DNA of 64,000 bases, taken from the NCBI GenBank assembly GCA_018350325.1, contig JAEVLN010000010.1:124001-188000 (forward strand), written 5' to 3'. The notes under the pieces were generated by a model, which saw only the letters and a list, made by a program, of their open reading frames with translations, was not told where the DNA came from and did no database searches. This document shows, one piece after another, positions 50,001-62,300 of this stretch. How positions within the stretch are numbered: position 1 is the stretch's first letter; the number at the start of each line of letters is the position of its first letter. This stretch comes from Globodera rostochiensis. Its lineage: Eukaryota; Nematoda; Chromadorea; Rhabditida; Heteroderidae. The position numbers and the translations under genes are program-made.

Positions 50001-50333
50001 CAAAAAAATCGAATTCTGAAGTAAATAAAAACGATATTGAAAAAAACAAAAAATGATAGAATAAAATGTTGAAAAATGTTAAAAGCAGGAAACAATTTCT
50101 CCCCACAATTCTCGGTTGTCCCTCACTACTGATTGTTTTTTTTGGCACGATTGCTGGTGCTGGATGAGGACGAAGGTTGCGCTTGAGATTTCACGAAACG
50201 GCCAATTCCGGGCACTTTTCCCGCATAATCTGAAAAAACTGATTGATCATTCAACCCTAGTTCTAATTTTGAATAACTTTCTTTCAAACTCGATCGATCA
50301 GAGATAATGCTGTTGAGATTTTTTGTTAGTTAA
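47091..50333. other. Repeat-rich spacer between GTPase copies A and B
   Basis: No coding exon was recognised. It contains a degraded GGTTGCTCTCCGA-type repeat (about 47134-47225), CGGGACC-rich repeats (47830-47990 and 49115-49245), the hairpin at 48072-48171, a CGGCGCCTATCGGCACCGCC palindrome (about 48668) as in the hAT-like elements, and a GCTCCCCGAGCC repeat (48770-48955). Confidence 0.5.
48072..48171. repeat. Near-perfect 100-bp inverted repeat (hairpin)
   Basis: Two ~48-bp arms that are about 90% complementary meet at 48120/48121. Both are built of CCTGTTC and CTTGGCCTG words. It may be a tiny foldback element; no flanking duplication is obvious. Confidence 0.8.
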
Positions 50334-53300
50334 TCAAATCAGATAATTACAGCGAACTGTGTCGATGGCATGTCCGCTCACTTTCGGCGGCGCCGTAGAG
50401 TTGTTGTCTTTTGCGAATGACATGGTTTCCAATGTACGGTGGGGCTTCAACTTGGGTATGTACTTGAACAGTCGCTGAAATTCCTGATCAGCTCGGCTCC
50501 AACTCTCCGAAATGTTGTCCATCTCTTTCTCGGAGTATTGAACGTTGGCCTTTTTGATGAGACACAAATGCTTAAACGCTTCATTGTCCACACAATAAAT
50601 TCTGTTGCGATGGAGAGGAATGGACAGCTTAATTAAATCAGGGTAACGAAGTATTCACATAAAATTTAAACAATCCCTAAAACCCAAATTTTCGACCCCC
50701 CCCCCCAATCCCCCTGAAATTCCATTGAATATTCCCCGATAAAGCAATTAACGCCCACATTATGCGCAGCTTCAATTGGATTCAGAATTTCTTGTAACAA
50801 TTCCCGCGTTTCTCCTAAAATGTGTTACAATTCATATTTACTGTTTAGTAAAAGGCAAACCCATTTTGTAAAATGCTCCACGTCCGAAAGTGCTCATAAA
50901 AACGATGTTCTAAAAATGGTATACCTAAATCGACCATTTCCTTTCCTTCCACGCCCTCCCCCTCCACCCCTCCCAGCCAGCATGCCGTACCGGCGCGGCA
51001 TTTTTGTGCAAATATGTGAGCAGTCCGTTGATGCAGTATTTGAGTGCCGGTTCAGTGCGCGTGTTGGACTGCAGAAGGATGCAAACGGCGTGCAGTTCAG
51101 GCAATGTGCTGATGAAGTTGAGCGTCTTGTGAAAGTTTTCGTTGTCCTCTTTGACCTCGCCGTCCGTGCCGCCGATGCCCGGCGTATCGATCAACCGAAT
51201 TTTGTACTCTGAACATGTGGTTTGTATTAATCATAGATCCGTGATCTTAGGTGATAATTTCGTTTTAGGTACCTATATCCTAAAACTAGGGTCATTAATA
51301 AAAGTTTTAAATTAAAATTCAAGTGTATTTATTTATCATTTTTTGTCTTCTCCAGCTACCTTTCGAATGGATTATGTAAGCATTTGGCCATTTGGTCCGC
51401 GAGTTGCCGGTTTTAAGCTGCTCATCTTCGCTCTGCTCTCCCAAATAAACCTCTCTTTTGACCAAACACCCGTCGGCATCGTATTCCTCCGTGTTGAATT
51501 TTGCCGGTATTACATGCTCAATTTTGTCCGCCTGTTCCAAAAGTTCGAATTAAATCGGTCAACATATGCAAAACAAATGGCTTCTTCTCCCCCCCCCCCC
51601 CCCTCACCGACCTTAATTGCATCTTTGAAGGTCGGATGCTTCAGATAATTGACGAGCGCATTGATCAGTGTCGATTTGCCCACACCATTTCCTCCCAGAA
51701 GCAAAATGTTTAAAATGCCCTTAGCTTCCATTTCCCTCAATTCAATGGCCAATTCATTTGGTGCAAAATGTACAAATTTGTCGCCATGAGTTTGTACATC
51801 CAAACAGCGGAAAGTGAATGCCTCCACCGGTGTGGCACCGCAGTCGCAATAGAAGTGAGTAACCGGCACCTTTGGGGAAAGATTCGAATTGGATCAAAAT
51901 ATCACAATTCACTCACATTCTCCCGATTTACGAAGGCCAACATTTTGCCACAATCGTCGCAGCCCCAGTAGAAGTCGTCGTTCTGGCATTTGCCGCCATT
52001 GCTTTTGCAGAGGGGGCATGGCAAACTGCATGAGTGTTTCTTCTGATCAGCTGGCGGTACTGCTCCAACTTTGGTCAGTTGAGAATCATCGATCTAAACA
52101 ATCCTCTAAGAATTAGATATGCTTTCATGCAGAACATTTTTATTAAAGCAAAATTTCGACTAAATATCAATTTACTGACCCGCGCAATGCATTTTTTCAG
52201 TTTATCGCATTCCTCCATCACACAATCGGCCGTCAGCAATTTGGGTCCGCGCATTTTGACCAATCGACTGTCAATGTTTGGGAATCCGTCCAATGCGCGA
52301 ATGCCCTCCGGCAGTCCTCCGTGTTCCAAGGCAGAATTGTCGTAACTCAGCAACACTTCCAAATCAATGTAAGTGCACATTTTTCCACGTCCGGCCATTT
52401 CGAAAAGTTGGCCCAAACATTGCTTATGCAACGATCCAGCAACATCGGGCGGAGTTGTTTGCGCCTGGCTGTACAGAAGAACAAAATGCAGAGCGGAGGC
52501 TAAGTCGCTGTCCTCGTTGCCCCTGAACACATCCGCCATCCGTCGCTCGCCATGTCCGATGTAATGGACACCTTTATTTGTAAAAATTAAAAATTTCCCA
52601 CCCCCAAATTGTATGTATTATGTGCCTTCTGACTCCAATCGCCGGATCAGCTCGATTTTCGGTAACAACTTCTCGTCATGAAGCTTCAACAAACTGGCAC
52701 CGTTCGTCTGAAATTGGTCGACCGCATTCTGAATCGCCTGCCCAAATTCTTCCGTGCCCGCCTCATCAAAAGAAGTGCCCGGGCGCAGCTGGGGCTCGAC
52801 ACTTTCTCCCCTATCCAAAAAAATGACAAAGTTTCTTATCGCAGCGTAGATCGCCGCTTTCTCCGACTCCAAATTTTCGAGCATTTGTTTTGCCTTGTTC
52901 AGCTGATCCTTGCTGAATCAAAATTAATTATTTAAAATTGAATTTTTCAAAATGAATTAAATTTATTTAAGAATAATTCGGACGTCAAAGTGTAGGCATA
53001 TTTGTTTTGAGATTGGCCGGCCGCTGGCAATAACAACTCAAACTGTTCCACACTTTGCAAGCATGATTGGATTCGCTCAGAAAGAACAAACTCTGAAACC
53101 AGTGATCAAATAATAAAACCAACATTTTGAACACCTCGAACTTTATGGAGAGATTTAGGCATGTGTTGTTTTTTGTCGCTGATAAATTCAGAAAGTGGGA
53201 AGAAGCCGAGTTTGCTAAAAGTTTTATTTTAAGTTACAAATCACGTGGTCCGGCAGTGCCGAGAGTTAGAGTAGGTGATGAATCACGCGTCCACCCCACC

Positions 53301-53944
53301 CCCCCCCCCGAAATTGGCATATTATTTGACTTGGACAATTTCCTTTAGATATTCCGTCAAAAAACTAAAATTACAAATCCACCGAAGCAAAAATGGGAAA
53401 TTCTTAAAAAAAACGTTTTTTGAAGAAAAATTTACGCGGCCCGGTCGACATCTCCACCATCCTGACGACGGTCGTCCAACTTCGGATGGAGCAGCAAGTT
53501 GTACTCGCCAAGATGTTCGACCGGTTTATACCAGCACTGTTGTCCGTCAATGTCGATTAACTTGTCCGGCTCAGAATCTGTGTCCAGGTATTGTTGGACT
53601 TGCAAATCAAACTGTGCCGCCAGTTGTTCCAACGAGAGTCGCGAATGCTTCGGCAAAATTGCTAGCGTCATGTCGCCAACCGTCGGATTGCATTGTTCAG
53701 CACCAGAAACAGAAACAGACAATGGTTCAGCTTCCGTTGTGAAGAATTCGTAGCGGAGAAATGACGCATAGGTGATCGACTTGTCCTTCGATTGGACTTG
53801 CACAGCGGCCCATTTCATTTGCTCCGATGTTCGGCAATTTTCCTGTTTTTTGAAAATTAAAAACAAATTTATGTTTAACTATAATGCTACATTTTTCCCG
53901 CCGACCTCAATGCCGCCCGCGTTTTTGGGTGAACTGCTGGTCAT
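50334..53944 (-). CDS. P-loop GTPase-like protein, copy B (with zinc-ribbon region)
   Basis: Eleven exons close to 799 residues: 53944-53891, 53842-53436, 52912-52626, 52571-52180, 52093-51917, 51869-51612, 51531-51360, 51208-50991, 50909-50861, 50814-50697 and 50601-50334. The third intron (52625-52572) starts with GC. Order: a shared N-terminal domain, coiled coil, a helical domain, a cysteine-rich zinc-ribbon-like region (CPLC, GGKC, CDDC, then YCDCG), Walker A GGNGVGKST, and LIDTPGIGGTDG. The 3' end departs from copy A right after KLKPHRT.ET and stops within 30 codons, so it lacks the four C-terminal exons of A. Exons 9-11 and their introns are nearly identical to A. Function is unknown. 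Confidence 0.75.
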
Positions 53945-54701
53945 CAAATTTGAAATAAAATTATGATTAAATTTCTTAAGAGCATGAATTTTAAGAGGGT
54001 TTCTCTCGGACCATTTGGGGGTCGGAAGGTCGGGGGGTGATCAATTCTTCGGGGGTACTCCCCGACCCTTCGGAGGTGGGGAAGTCGGGCACCGGGGTGA
54101 CCAATTCTTCAGGAATTGATAAAATAATTTTTGATAAATTATTTTATTATTTTAAATCGCTCCAAAATTTTTCCTACACATTTATTCGTACATACCTACA
54201 CATATATATTTGGAACTCTTTTATTTTTATCAAATGTTCATATTTTGGAAAATTTGTGACATTACACGAACCAAATGAACTGTTAATCTTTGGATTGGTT
54301 GTGGTCACACAAAAGCATCGGACGACGCCAAAAAAAAATATAGGTAAATGAAAATGTGCGGCGGCATTTCTCTGACCGACAAATTGACCGGTCTCAGTCA
54401 GAGAATCTCCTCTCTCACTTTTCCATTACATAAATATGCCCCTTATTATTCCCCTATTTAATTTTTTCCGCCTTTTTTTGTGTCACTCACCGTCCGACGA
54501 TTGTTGTGTGTGCCGCCCACAACGTGCGCCTAATGCGTAAACAAAATTTTTTGAATGTCCTGCTGATCGTTCTTTGGGTTTTTGCTCATTTTGTTGGGTT
54601 GGAAAGGAGTTTTTTTTTTTGTTATATTCCAAAACCCAAGCCTACAAAGTTTTTTGTTTCCTTTAAAGGGTTTAAACCGCTATCAAAAATTCTATACCAT
54701 A

Positions 54702-55457
54702 ATGACTACAACAAGTTCACCCAACACAACCGCCGATGGTGACATAACATCAGACAAAGGCAAGAAAATGGCGAATTTCCCATAAAACAATCAACACGAC
54801 AGCCATTTGTTTCAAAGATTGTATTTGGGAAATTGCTGAAATACTTTTGAAGGGGCCAATGAACGTTTTTGTAATGCCCAAATTCTGTCACTTCCAGTTC
54901 GCGTGCTGTCGCCGACCGGTGCTCAGCCTGTCTCTGAACTTTCAGACCAAATGCAACAGTTTTGTGTCGATGATGGGGTTGAGACGGAGCAGCACCAACA
55001 GCAGACGATTTCGCCGACTCCAAGTGAAAGCGGTTTTTGTGTGGTTACTTCGCCGACCACCAACGGTACTGTTGAGCAAAAGTCGATTTTGGAGTTGTTA
55101 TGCCTATTTTATAGAAAACCACATTTTTAGGCTTGGCATTTTCGGGACAATAATCCCGCAATTTCAATATTCAGATTACATTGGACTTGGAAATGACTCA
55201 GTTGCAGACTCTCTTCTCAATGTAAGATTGCTGAATTGGAGAATTTTGATCTAAATTAAAATTGAACATAAATTTAATTTATTTTTAATTTTCAAAAAAC
55301 AGGACCAACCCAGTCAGCAGCTTCAACCAACAACAATTGCTCGGCGACCAACGGGGAAAAAGAAACTTTTTGCTTTTGGGAAAAAACGGAAGGAGAAAGC
55401 GACGACCGTTCCAAAACGTGAAAATGTGCAGAATGCGATCAGCGATCGCGGATCAAT
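54702..55457 (+). pseudogene. 5' fragment of a third GTPase-family copy (C)
   Basis: Four exons join in frame: 54702-54759, 54898-55093, 55131-55221 and 55303-55457. The start (SSPNTTADGDITSDK), the IFGTIIPQFQYSDYIG exon and the QQLQPTTIARRPTGKK exon match the first exons of copy A. Intron 1 (54760-54897) starts with GC at the same place as in copy A. After exon 4 a donor is present but no P-loop or later exons follow; an LTR element begins 259 bp on. It is likely a truncated gene, or a gene interrupted by the element. Confidence 0.6.
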
Positions 55458-55715
55458 GTGAGTCATTTTAGGCAGGCCATTCTGCTGGCGGGGGGTGGGC
55501 GGGGCAGGTGGATCGGTGCGGTTTAAAATGGTTTTCACCATTTTTTGTTTTTCATTGGACATTTCTAGGCCTATTTTAAGCTTCTCTAAGGGTGAGGTTG
55601 TGCCGACAGGCTCCCCCGAACATTTTTAGAATTTTGTCGTTTTATTGAGAGGAGATATGCAATTCTTAAGGATAGCGTTAGATTTCTAAAATTACTGCCA
55701 AAGCTCTTAATTAAG

Positions 55716-55881
55716 TGTAGTATTTTTGTTAAGTTGACTTCCCCCTGTGGACTTTTCCCCTTTTTTTAAATTTGTTCTCATCGTGGCATTTTGTTTGGAC
55801 CTTTTGTCTCCCCCAATTTTGGTTGTATGTTTTCGCCACGCTTCACTTTTTTTTTCTCACCGGTCTCAGGACAATCTTTGA
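55716..55881 (+). repeat. 5' long terminal repeat (shared part)
   Basis: A 166-bp sequence starting TGTAGTATTTTTG is repeated without change at 63594-63759. The 5' copy may extend beyond the shared part, since a TGGCGCTCCCGGACAG stretch near 55953 could be a primer-binding site. Exact identity of the two copies suggests recent insertion. Confidence 0.8.
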
Positions 55882-56067
55882 TAATTTCCGTAAGCGGGGG
55901 AATAAATAATCTAAGCGTTATTGGCACAGCAAATTCGGGTAATTACTACGTGGCGCTCCCGGACAGAACAGGTAAGCGTCATCGGCGGTGCTTAAGTTTA
56001 GATCGGGAAAATAGGAGGAATTTTGGAGTGTAAAAGGCCAAGAAGTGAGGCAACAGCGGCAAATATC

Positions 56068-56320
56068 GATCTCCGGGTGAGACGATATTAGGACGGTTGC
56101 ATTTTTTTGGATAATTGCGGAGGCTCAGCTTTAACAGAACCGATCTCTGGGTGAGACAGGTTAAGGAAAGCGCAATTTTTGAAAATTTCGCGAACTTTTG
56201 GTGGACAAAAGAATATCGATCTCTGGGCGAGAAGATATTCGGAAAAATTGCAATTTGGAAAAATTCGGGAGAGTCACACTGCCAACAGAAACTGATCTCC
56301 GGGTGAGACAAAGGGTGACA
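56068..56320 (+). repeat. Four diverged ~75-bp repeats in the retroelement leader
   Basis: The motif GATCTCYGGGTGAGA occurs at 56068, 56142, 56218 (one change) and 56293, with spacings of 74, 76 and 75 bp. Sequence between the motifs has drifted, but GCAATTTT- and CCAACAGAA-like words also align. The array directly precedes the coding frame. Confidence 0.85.
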
Positions 56321-56324
56321 AAAT

Positions 56325-59300
56325 TTGGACGTGCAAATAGTGCAAAATTCATTGAGTCACCCGGGAGGGCAAGGATTTGGAAAAAAAAAGTCGCCTGGGA
56401 GGCGCTTTCAGCTTAAAATGCAAAATTTCCAACGTTCGCGATATTTTACAAGACGTGACGCGCGTAACGAAGGAATAAGGCTTGACTGGGAGGGGAATGT
56501 AATGGAAAGAAATAACCCACCACAGGACCAGAACTCCGACGGCGAAAACCTCATGGACGGAAGTCATGAAATGATTATTCCAGAGAGAAGAATGGACGAA
56601 CAGCAATTGCGGGAACAGCTCTTGAACGTGGAAAACCCGGAAAATCGTGACGAGATGAACGGAAATGCGGACGACAACGAGGACCAGGAACTTCAAAATC
56701 GAGGTTTTGCAAGTATTTTGAGGGAGTACGCCGATAATTTGGGCAGGGGTGAGAGAAATGATGGGAACGAAGGACTAGGGGTTCAACAAAATTTTGGAGA
56801 AAGAGTGAGACCGCCATTGCGTCCACGCACCTCAACCCCGGTGCTTGAGGTAAATGGTAACGAGTGGGCTCCGAGGCACTTCCTCGGACATAATTTGGTG
56901 CAGCACGGAGTTGAAGTCCGTCAAATACGGCATTCGGCGGTGATTTCACAGGGCCAGGGCTATCGCCCGCCGCAGGATTTTATCGAGCAGCAACAGTACA
57001 GATCGGTGCAACACCAAGGCACTTCTCAGTACCGCCAACCACCGCCACCAATTTTTCAAGTAAACCGCGACGAAAACTGGCCGCAGAGGGGACAAAATGA
57101 AGAAAGACAGCAGCAACGATTTCAGCAAGGAGATTTTAATAATCGGCAGCAAAGGCAAAATCCGCAAATTGCTTACGCACAGGCAATGCCGGGCCAGCAA
57201 GGAAGAAATCAGCAAATTGAGACAAGGGGCATCGCAGCTGCACCACCCATAGTTCTTCAAATGCCGCAACAGGTTGCTTCTGCAAATATTGATTATGGCA
57301 TTGTTCTGGAAAGGATCCCAGATTTGAATGGCACCGAAGGATCGGACGGGGTTAAGAAATTCTTTAAGAAATTCGACTTTTATTCGGCGAATTGGACAGA
57401 CCCGCAAAAGATAAGAGCGCTTGAATCAAAAGTTTTCGGACGTGCGGAACGCGCATTTGAGTCTGCACGAAATACACAACCGCATGTATACGCCGCGATA
57501 AAACGCGAAATGGTTAACTTGCTGGAAGAGAGCGACTCGAACAATCTCAACTCATTCGACGCGCTAATGCAGGGAGTTCGAAGGGCCCCGAGTGAAAGCA
57601 TCGACGAATTGGCGAACAGAATAGCCGGTTTAGTCCACCGAGCTTACGCAGGACTACCGCAACACTTATGCGAGGAATACGCCATCAAATTTTTGATTCG
57701 GGCAATGAACAACCCCGAAGTGGCACTGAATTTGGAGCTGGTTAGAGCTCCGGGCATGAGCCTGGACCAATTTGTATCGCTCGCAGCCAGGGCAGAAGCA
57801 ACACAGAAAGCGACCAAACGCTTTTCAAGCCATGGGGAAGCACAGGGAAAACTGGAAACTTCGGGACAAAGTTTTTGTCGACCAAAATACAGCCAAGCCG
57901 TCGGACCGTCACCAATGTCTGCGAGATTTAACGGACAGGCACAGAGAGACCAAGGATGGCGAACCCAGCAGTACCAACCACAACGGCAGTGGAATTGTTA
58001 CAATTGCAACGAACCAGGTCATTTGGCAAGAGACTGCACTCGGGGAAGACAGCAGAGGCAGCCGGAACAACAAAACCCGAGATTTACGGAAGGCAATCAA
58101 CCGAATGTTATTGCAACGGGGGCAAATCGAACACGAGCGGGAGAGACAATGCCGGCCGGAAACAGTGGCAACCGAAACGGGCAATTTCAAGCGAGAAATT
58201 TCCTAAAGCAGAACTGTTTGGTGTTGCAGCAGGAAGACGTTCACCGGAACGAACCACTTTTAGGAGAACTAACGGAAGATATGGGGAGCTTTTTCGAAGC
58301 ATTAAAATCCAGTGTAACCGACAACAGCAAACCGGAAATTCCAATGATCGGAAAGGTGATGGCGGTCCAAGTCGAAGTGCTCGGGGTAGAGACGAAGGCC
58401 ATGCTTGACGGAGGAGCTCAAATATCGGTAATAGAAGCGAAATTCTTGCACGAGTTGATAAGAGACCAAAAGCTGAATTTGAGCGGGTTGGAGATTTTTA
58501 AACCCGAAACTCGAATTTCCGATGCTAATGGCAGGCAATTGAAGTGCTTGGGAGTAGTTTGCTTGCCGATTCTACGAAAGGGCGGCGCGGAGAAAGTCAA
58601 TGTAGCCGTTCACATTGCCACAGCTGCAATTGGATTCGATCTGCTTTTTGGTACAAACGCACTGAAAGACCTGGGCTTCAAAATGTTCGATGCGACCAAT
58701 AATGCGCTGATCGATTTTGAAAGGCTGAAGACAAACAAAACCGACTCCCTTACAGTAATTTATAAAACCGTGTTAGAGCCGCGCTCAACCAAAATGGTCG
58801 AATTTGGAATCCATGAGGATTTTGAAGGAAAGGAAATTTTGGTGTCATCTGAGAGCGAGAAGCAAGTTCGAGTGGAGCCATCAGTTGGGATCGGTCGAGA
58901 CAACAAAGTCGTCGCACCAGTGACGAATTTTTCGAATTCAACAATGGTTCTCGAAAAGGGCAATATTGTTGGAACGGCCGAACTAGTCCAGGACATCGGT
59001 GAAGCGGAAAACTTTTTAGCAGCGCCAGCGGTATGTTTCCACAAAATTGAGGTTGTGAAGGAAGACAAATCGACTGAAATGCAGAAAAGTTGGACTGAAG
59101 TGTCAGAGAAAGGGGACTTAAGTGAACCCGAAGCAACACAGCTTTCCGGAGTTTTGCAACAGTTCGAGAGCATATTCGCAATCAGTGATGAGGAATTGAC
59201 TCAAACTGATCTGACAGTACACCAAATCAACACAGGGGATGAGACGCCGATCCGGTCGAAAACGAGACCAGTCCCCTACGCATACAGAGAAAAAGTTGCC

Positions 59301-62300
59301 TCAATGCTGCAGGACTACCTCAATCGGGACATAATCAGGCCATCACAGTCGCCATGGTCGAGCCCAATTGTATTGGTGCCAAAACGAGACGGAACTTTGC
59401 GGTTTTGCGTCGATTTTAGGCGAGTAAATGCAGTCACAAGGAAAGACAGCTTTCCGTTGCCTAACATCGACAATACACTGCTAATGCTTGGGGGTAAGAA
59501 ATTCTTCAGTACGTTGGATTTCATGGCCGGATACTGGCAAATCAAAATGGAAACACACTCGGTTGAAAAAACGGCATTTACAACCGAGCACGGCCTGTAC
59601 GAATTTACGGTCATGCCTTTTGGGCTAACGAACGCGGTGGCGACGTTTCAACGGTTTATGACACGCCTATTTGAGGGAATGATTAATGATTTTCTTTTCG
59701 TCTATATAGACGACCTTCTGATTGCGTCAGAATCATTCGAGGAACACCTAAAGCACCTCGACGTCGTCTTTTGTCGGATCAGAGAGGCAGGACTGAAACT
59801 GAAATTGGCAAAGTGCAAATTTTGCACTAAAGAATTGCCCTTTTTGGGACACTTGTTGACGCGGGACGGAATCAAAATGGACGCGGATAAAGTCAAGCCA
59901 ATCGAGAAACTTCCAGTCCCGAAGTCAAGGAAGGAGTTGCACTCGCTGCTGGGCTTTCTCACGTACTACCGAAAGTTCATTTACGCATTCGGGACCATCG
60001 CGGCACCCCTTTTTCGTCTGCTCCAAAAAGACGTGAAATTTGCAATCGGAGACGAAGAAAGGCGATCGATCGATAAGCTGAAAGAGAAAATTTTGAGCGA
60101 CGTCATCCTGTACTTCCCGAACTTCGAGAAGGCAAGAAACGACCCGCTCCGATGTTTTGTCATGATGACAGACGCAAGCAAGGTTGGAATTTCGGCAATT
60201 TTATGTCAGCATGATGAAGAGAAAAGGCTGCGACCAATTTACTTCGCCTCGCGGCAATGCAACAAGTTCGAAAGTCGGTACGCGCCAACCGAGCTGGAGG
60301 CGTTAGCAGTACGCTTTGGCGCCAAAAAGTTCGCCCAATTTATAACAATGATGCCGACAAGAGTGCTGACAGACCATAAATCGCTGGTCGGAATGTTCAG
60401 AAGCAAGACTGAAACCGGCAACGCGCGAGTCGACCGATGGCTTTTGGAATTAAACTCTAAGTTCATCCTCAAAGTCGAATACCAGCCGGGAAAGAAGAAT
60501 GTGATCGCAGATCTCTTCTCACGCTCCTTCGAAAGAACGGGGCAAGAAATTGTCGAACCAACTGACAGGAAACACATCGCGGTCCTGGGTGCGCTTCGAG
60601 TTTTGGGGAAGGAACCGGAGCGAGGAGTCGAGGAAGAAAGAGAGAAATGGGTCCGGGAAACGAAGGAAAGTGAAATGAAGCACATTTACGATTTTCTGGA
60701 AAAGAAAGCGAACCCGGAAGATCCGCGAAAAGCCCAAAATCTGAGAGACACGTGTCACAGATACGCCATTTTGGATGGATTGCTCTATCTGTGCGAGGCG
60801 AATGGAAAGTTAAGACTATTCGTCCCAGCGAATTTTAGAGATAATTTGGTCAAACAACGGCACGAGGGAAAATGCGCGGGCCACATGAGCAGTAAAAAGA
60901 TTTATCTCCAGCTAACCGAGCAGTATTTTTGGCCGAATATGCTAAAGGACTGCGTAAAATTACACGAAAGTTGCAGAATTTGTGCCCACACAAAAGATGC
61001 AAGAGCCAACGAGCCACCTTTGAAAGTGGCACAGACATCGGAACCATTTGAGATGCTTTGCATCGACATTTTGGACATCGGGCCAAGTCAGTCCGACTTC
61101 AAATACATCTGCGTTATGGTGGATCACTTCACAAAGTACATGATCGCGGAACCAATTCGGGACAAATCGGCGAAATCGGTCGCAAAAGTGTTGGTCGAAA
61201 AGATGATACTGATTTACGGAACACCGGAAAAAATACACTCGGATAGGGGAAAGGAATTCGTTAATGCAACGATAGAAGAAATCACAAAAATTCTGGGAAT
61301 TGAGCGATCTGTAACAGCCGGTTACGATCCACAAGCAAACGGGTTGGTGGAAAGAATGAACCGAATTATAATAGGAATGCTTAAAAAGTCGACGTCCAGC
61401 TGTTGGACATGGGATGAAAGACTACCGTATATCATTTTTTCGTATAATATAACACCGACAAAAACGACACAATTTTCGCCATTCTCACTGGTATTCGGAA
61501 AATTGGCCAGATTTCCATTGGACGGCAAAGTGCCAATGCCAGTCAACCCAGTCTATACAGTAGATTCCGACACATACATCCAATTATTCCGGGAAAATTT
61601 CCTTAACATGCTAAATGAGGCGAGAGAGAATTCAAAGGGAGAAAGGGAAAGAAGCAAAAAGTGGTACGATTCGCAACCAAAGGTCACAGCAAACAAATTT
61701 AGTGTGGGAGAACGAGTTATGGTCGCATTCCCGGGGTTAAACCGGAAATCTCGGCATAAAAAGTTGATGTGGACTCATTTCGGCCCGTACCTGATTTTGG
61801 AAATTGGCGAATCATCGGCAGTTCTAGTGCCAATCGATAAGCAGCAAGCCGAACCGATTAAAGTCCCAATCGAACGGCTGATAAGAGTCCCTCCCGGAAT
61901 CCCCGATATTTCAACGATCCCACGCGGAAAAAACCCGTTTAAGAACGTCTTAAACACTCTGGTCACGGGGACGCCGAACGGAGAAAAAAGGGATAAAAGG
62001 GAACCGAATTCAGCACAAATGATGCAATTAGGGACAATTGCACAAGTAAAGGGGGGTGACGAAAGGGAAAGGGACGGAAAAGTTTCGGATTTGGTTGGGA
62101 AATTGGGAAAATTGGCAATTCAGTCCTTTCCAGAGACAATGGACGTCGACAAACCGGAGGACGGCATTTTTGGCTGGAATGTGACGTGTACGGAAGGCCA
62201 GGGGGAGCACGAATTTTGCGGGGCGCTCAGCACGTTGGAACTCGACCCGGCGCTTGGAAATGCTGGACTTGGGACAATGGCGGTCAAAACGCCGCTTCAG

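Noticed and set aside
52980..53096. Possible exon with a helical peptide in GTPase B (starting EFVLSERIQ)
   Set aside because: Its phases do not match the neighbouring exons, and copy A has no counterpart; the flanking exons join in frame without it.
53432..53866. Stop codon at the end of the conserved N-terminal exon in GTPase copies A and B, suggesting a separate gene
   Set aside because: In both copies the stop is part of the donor GC|GTAAAT, and splicing restores the frame into the next exon.
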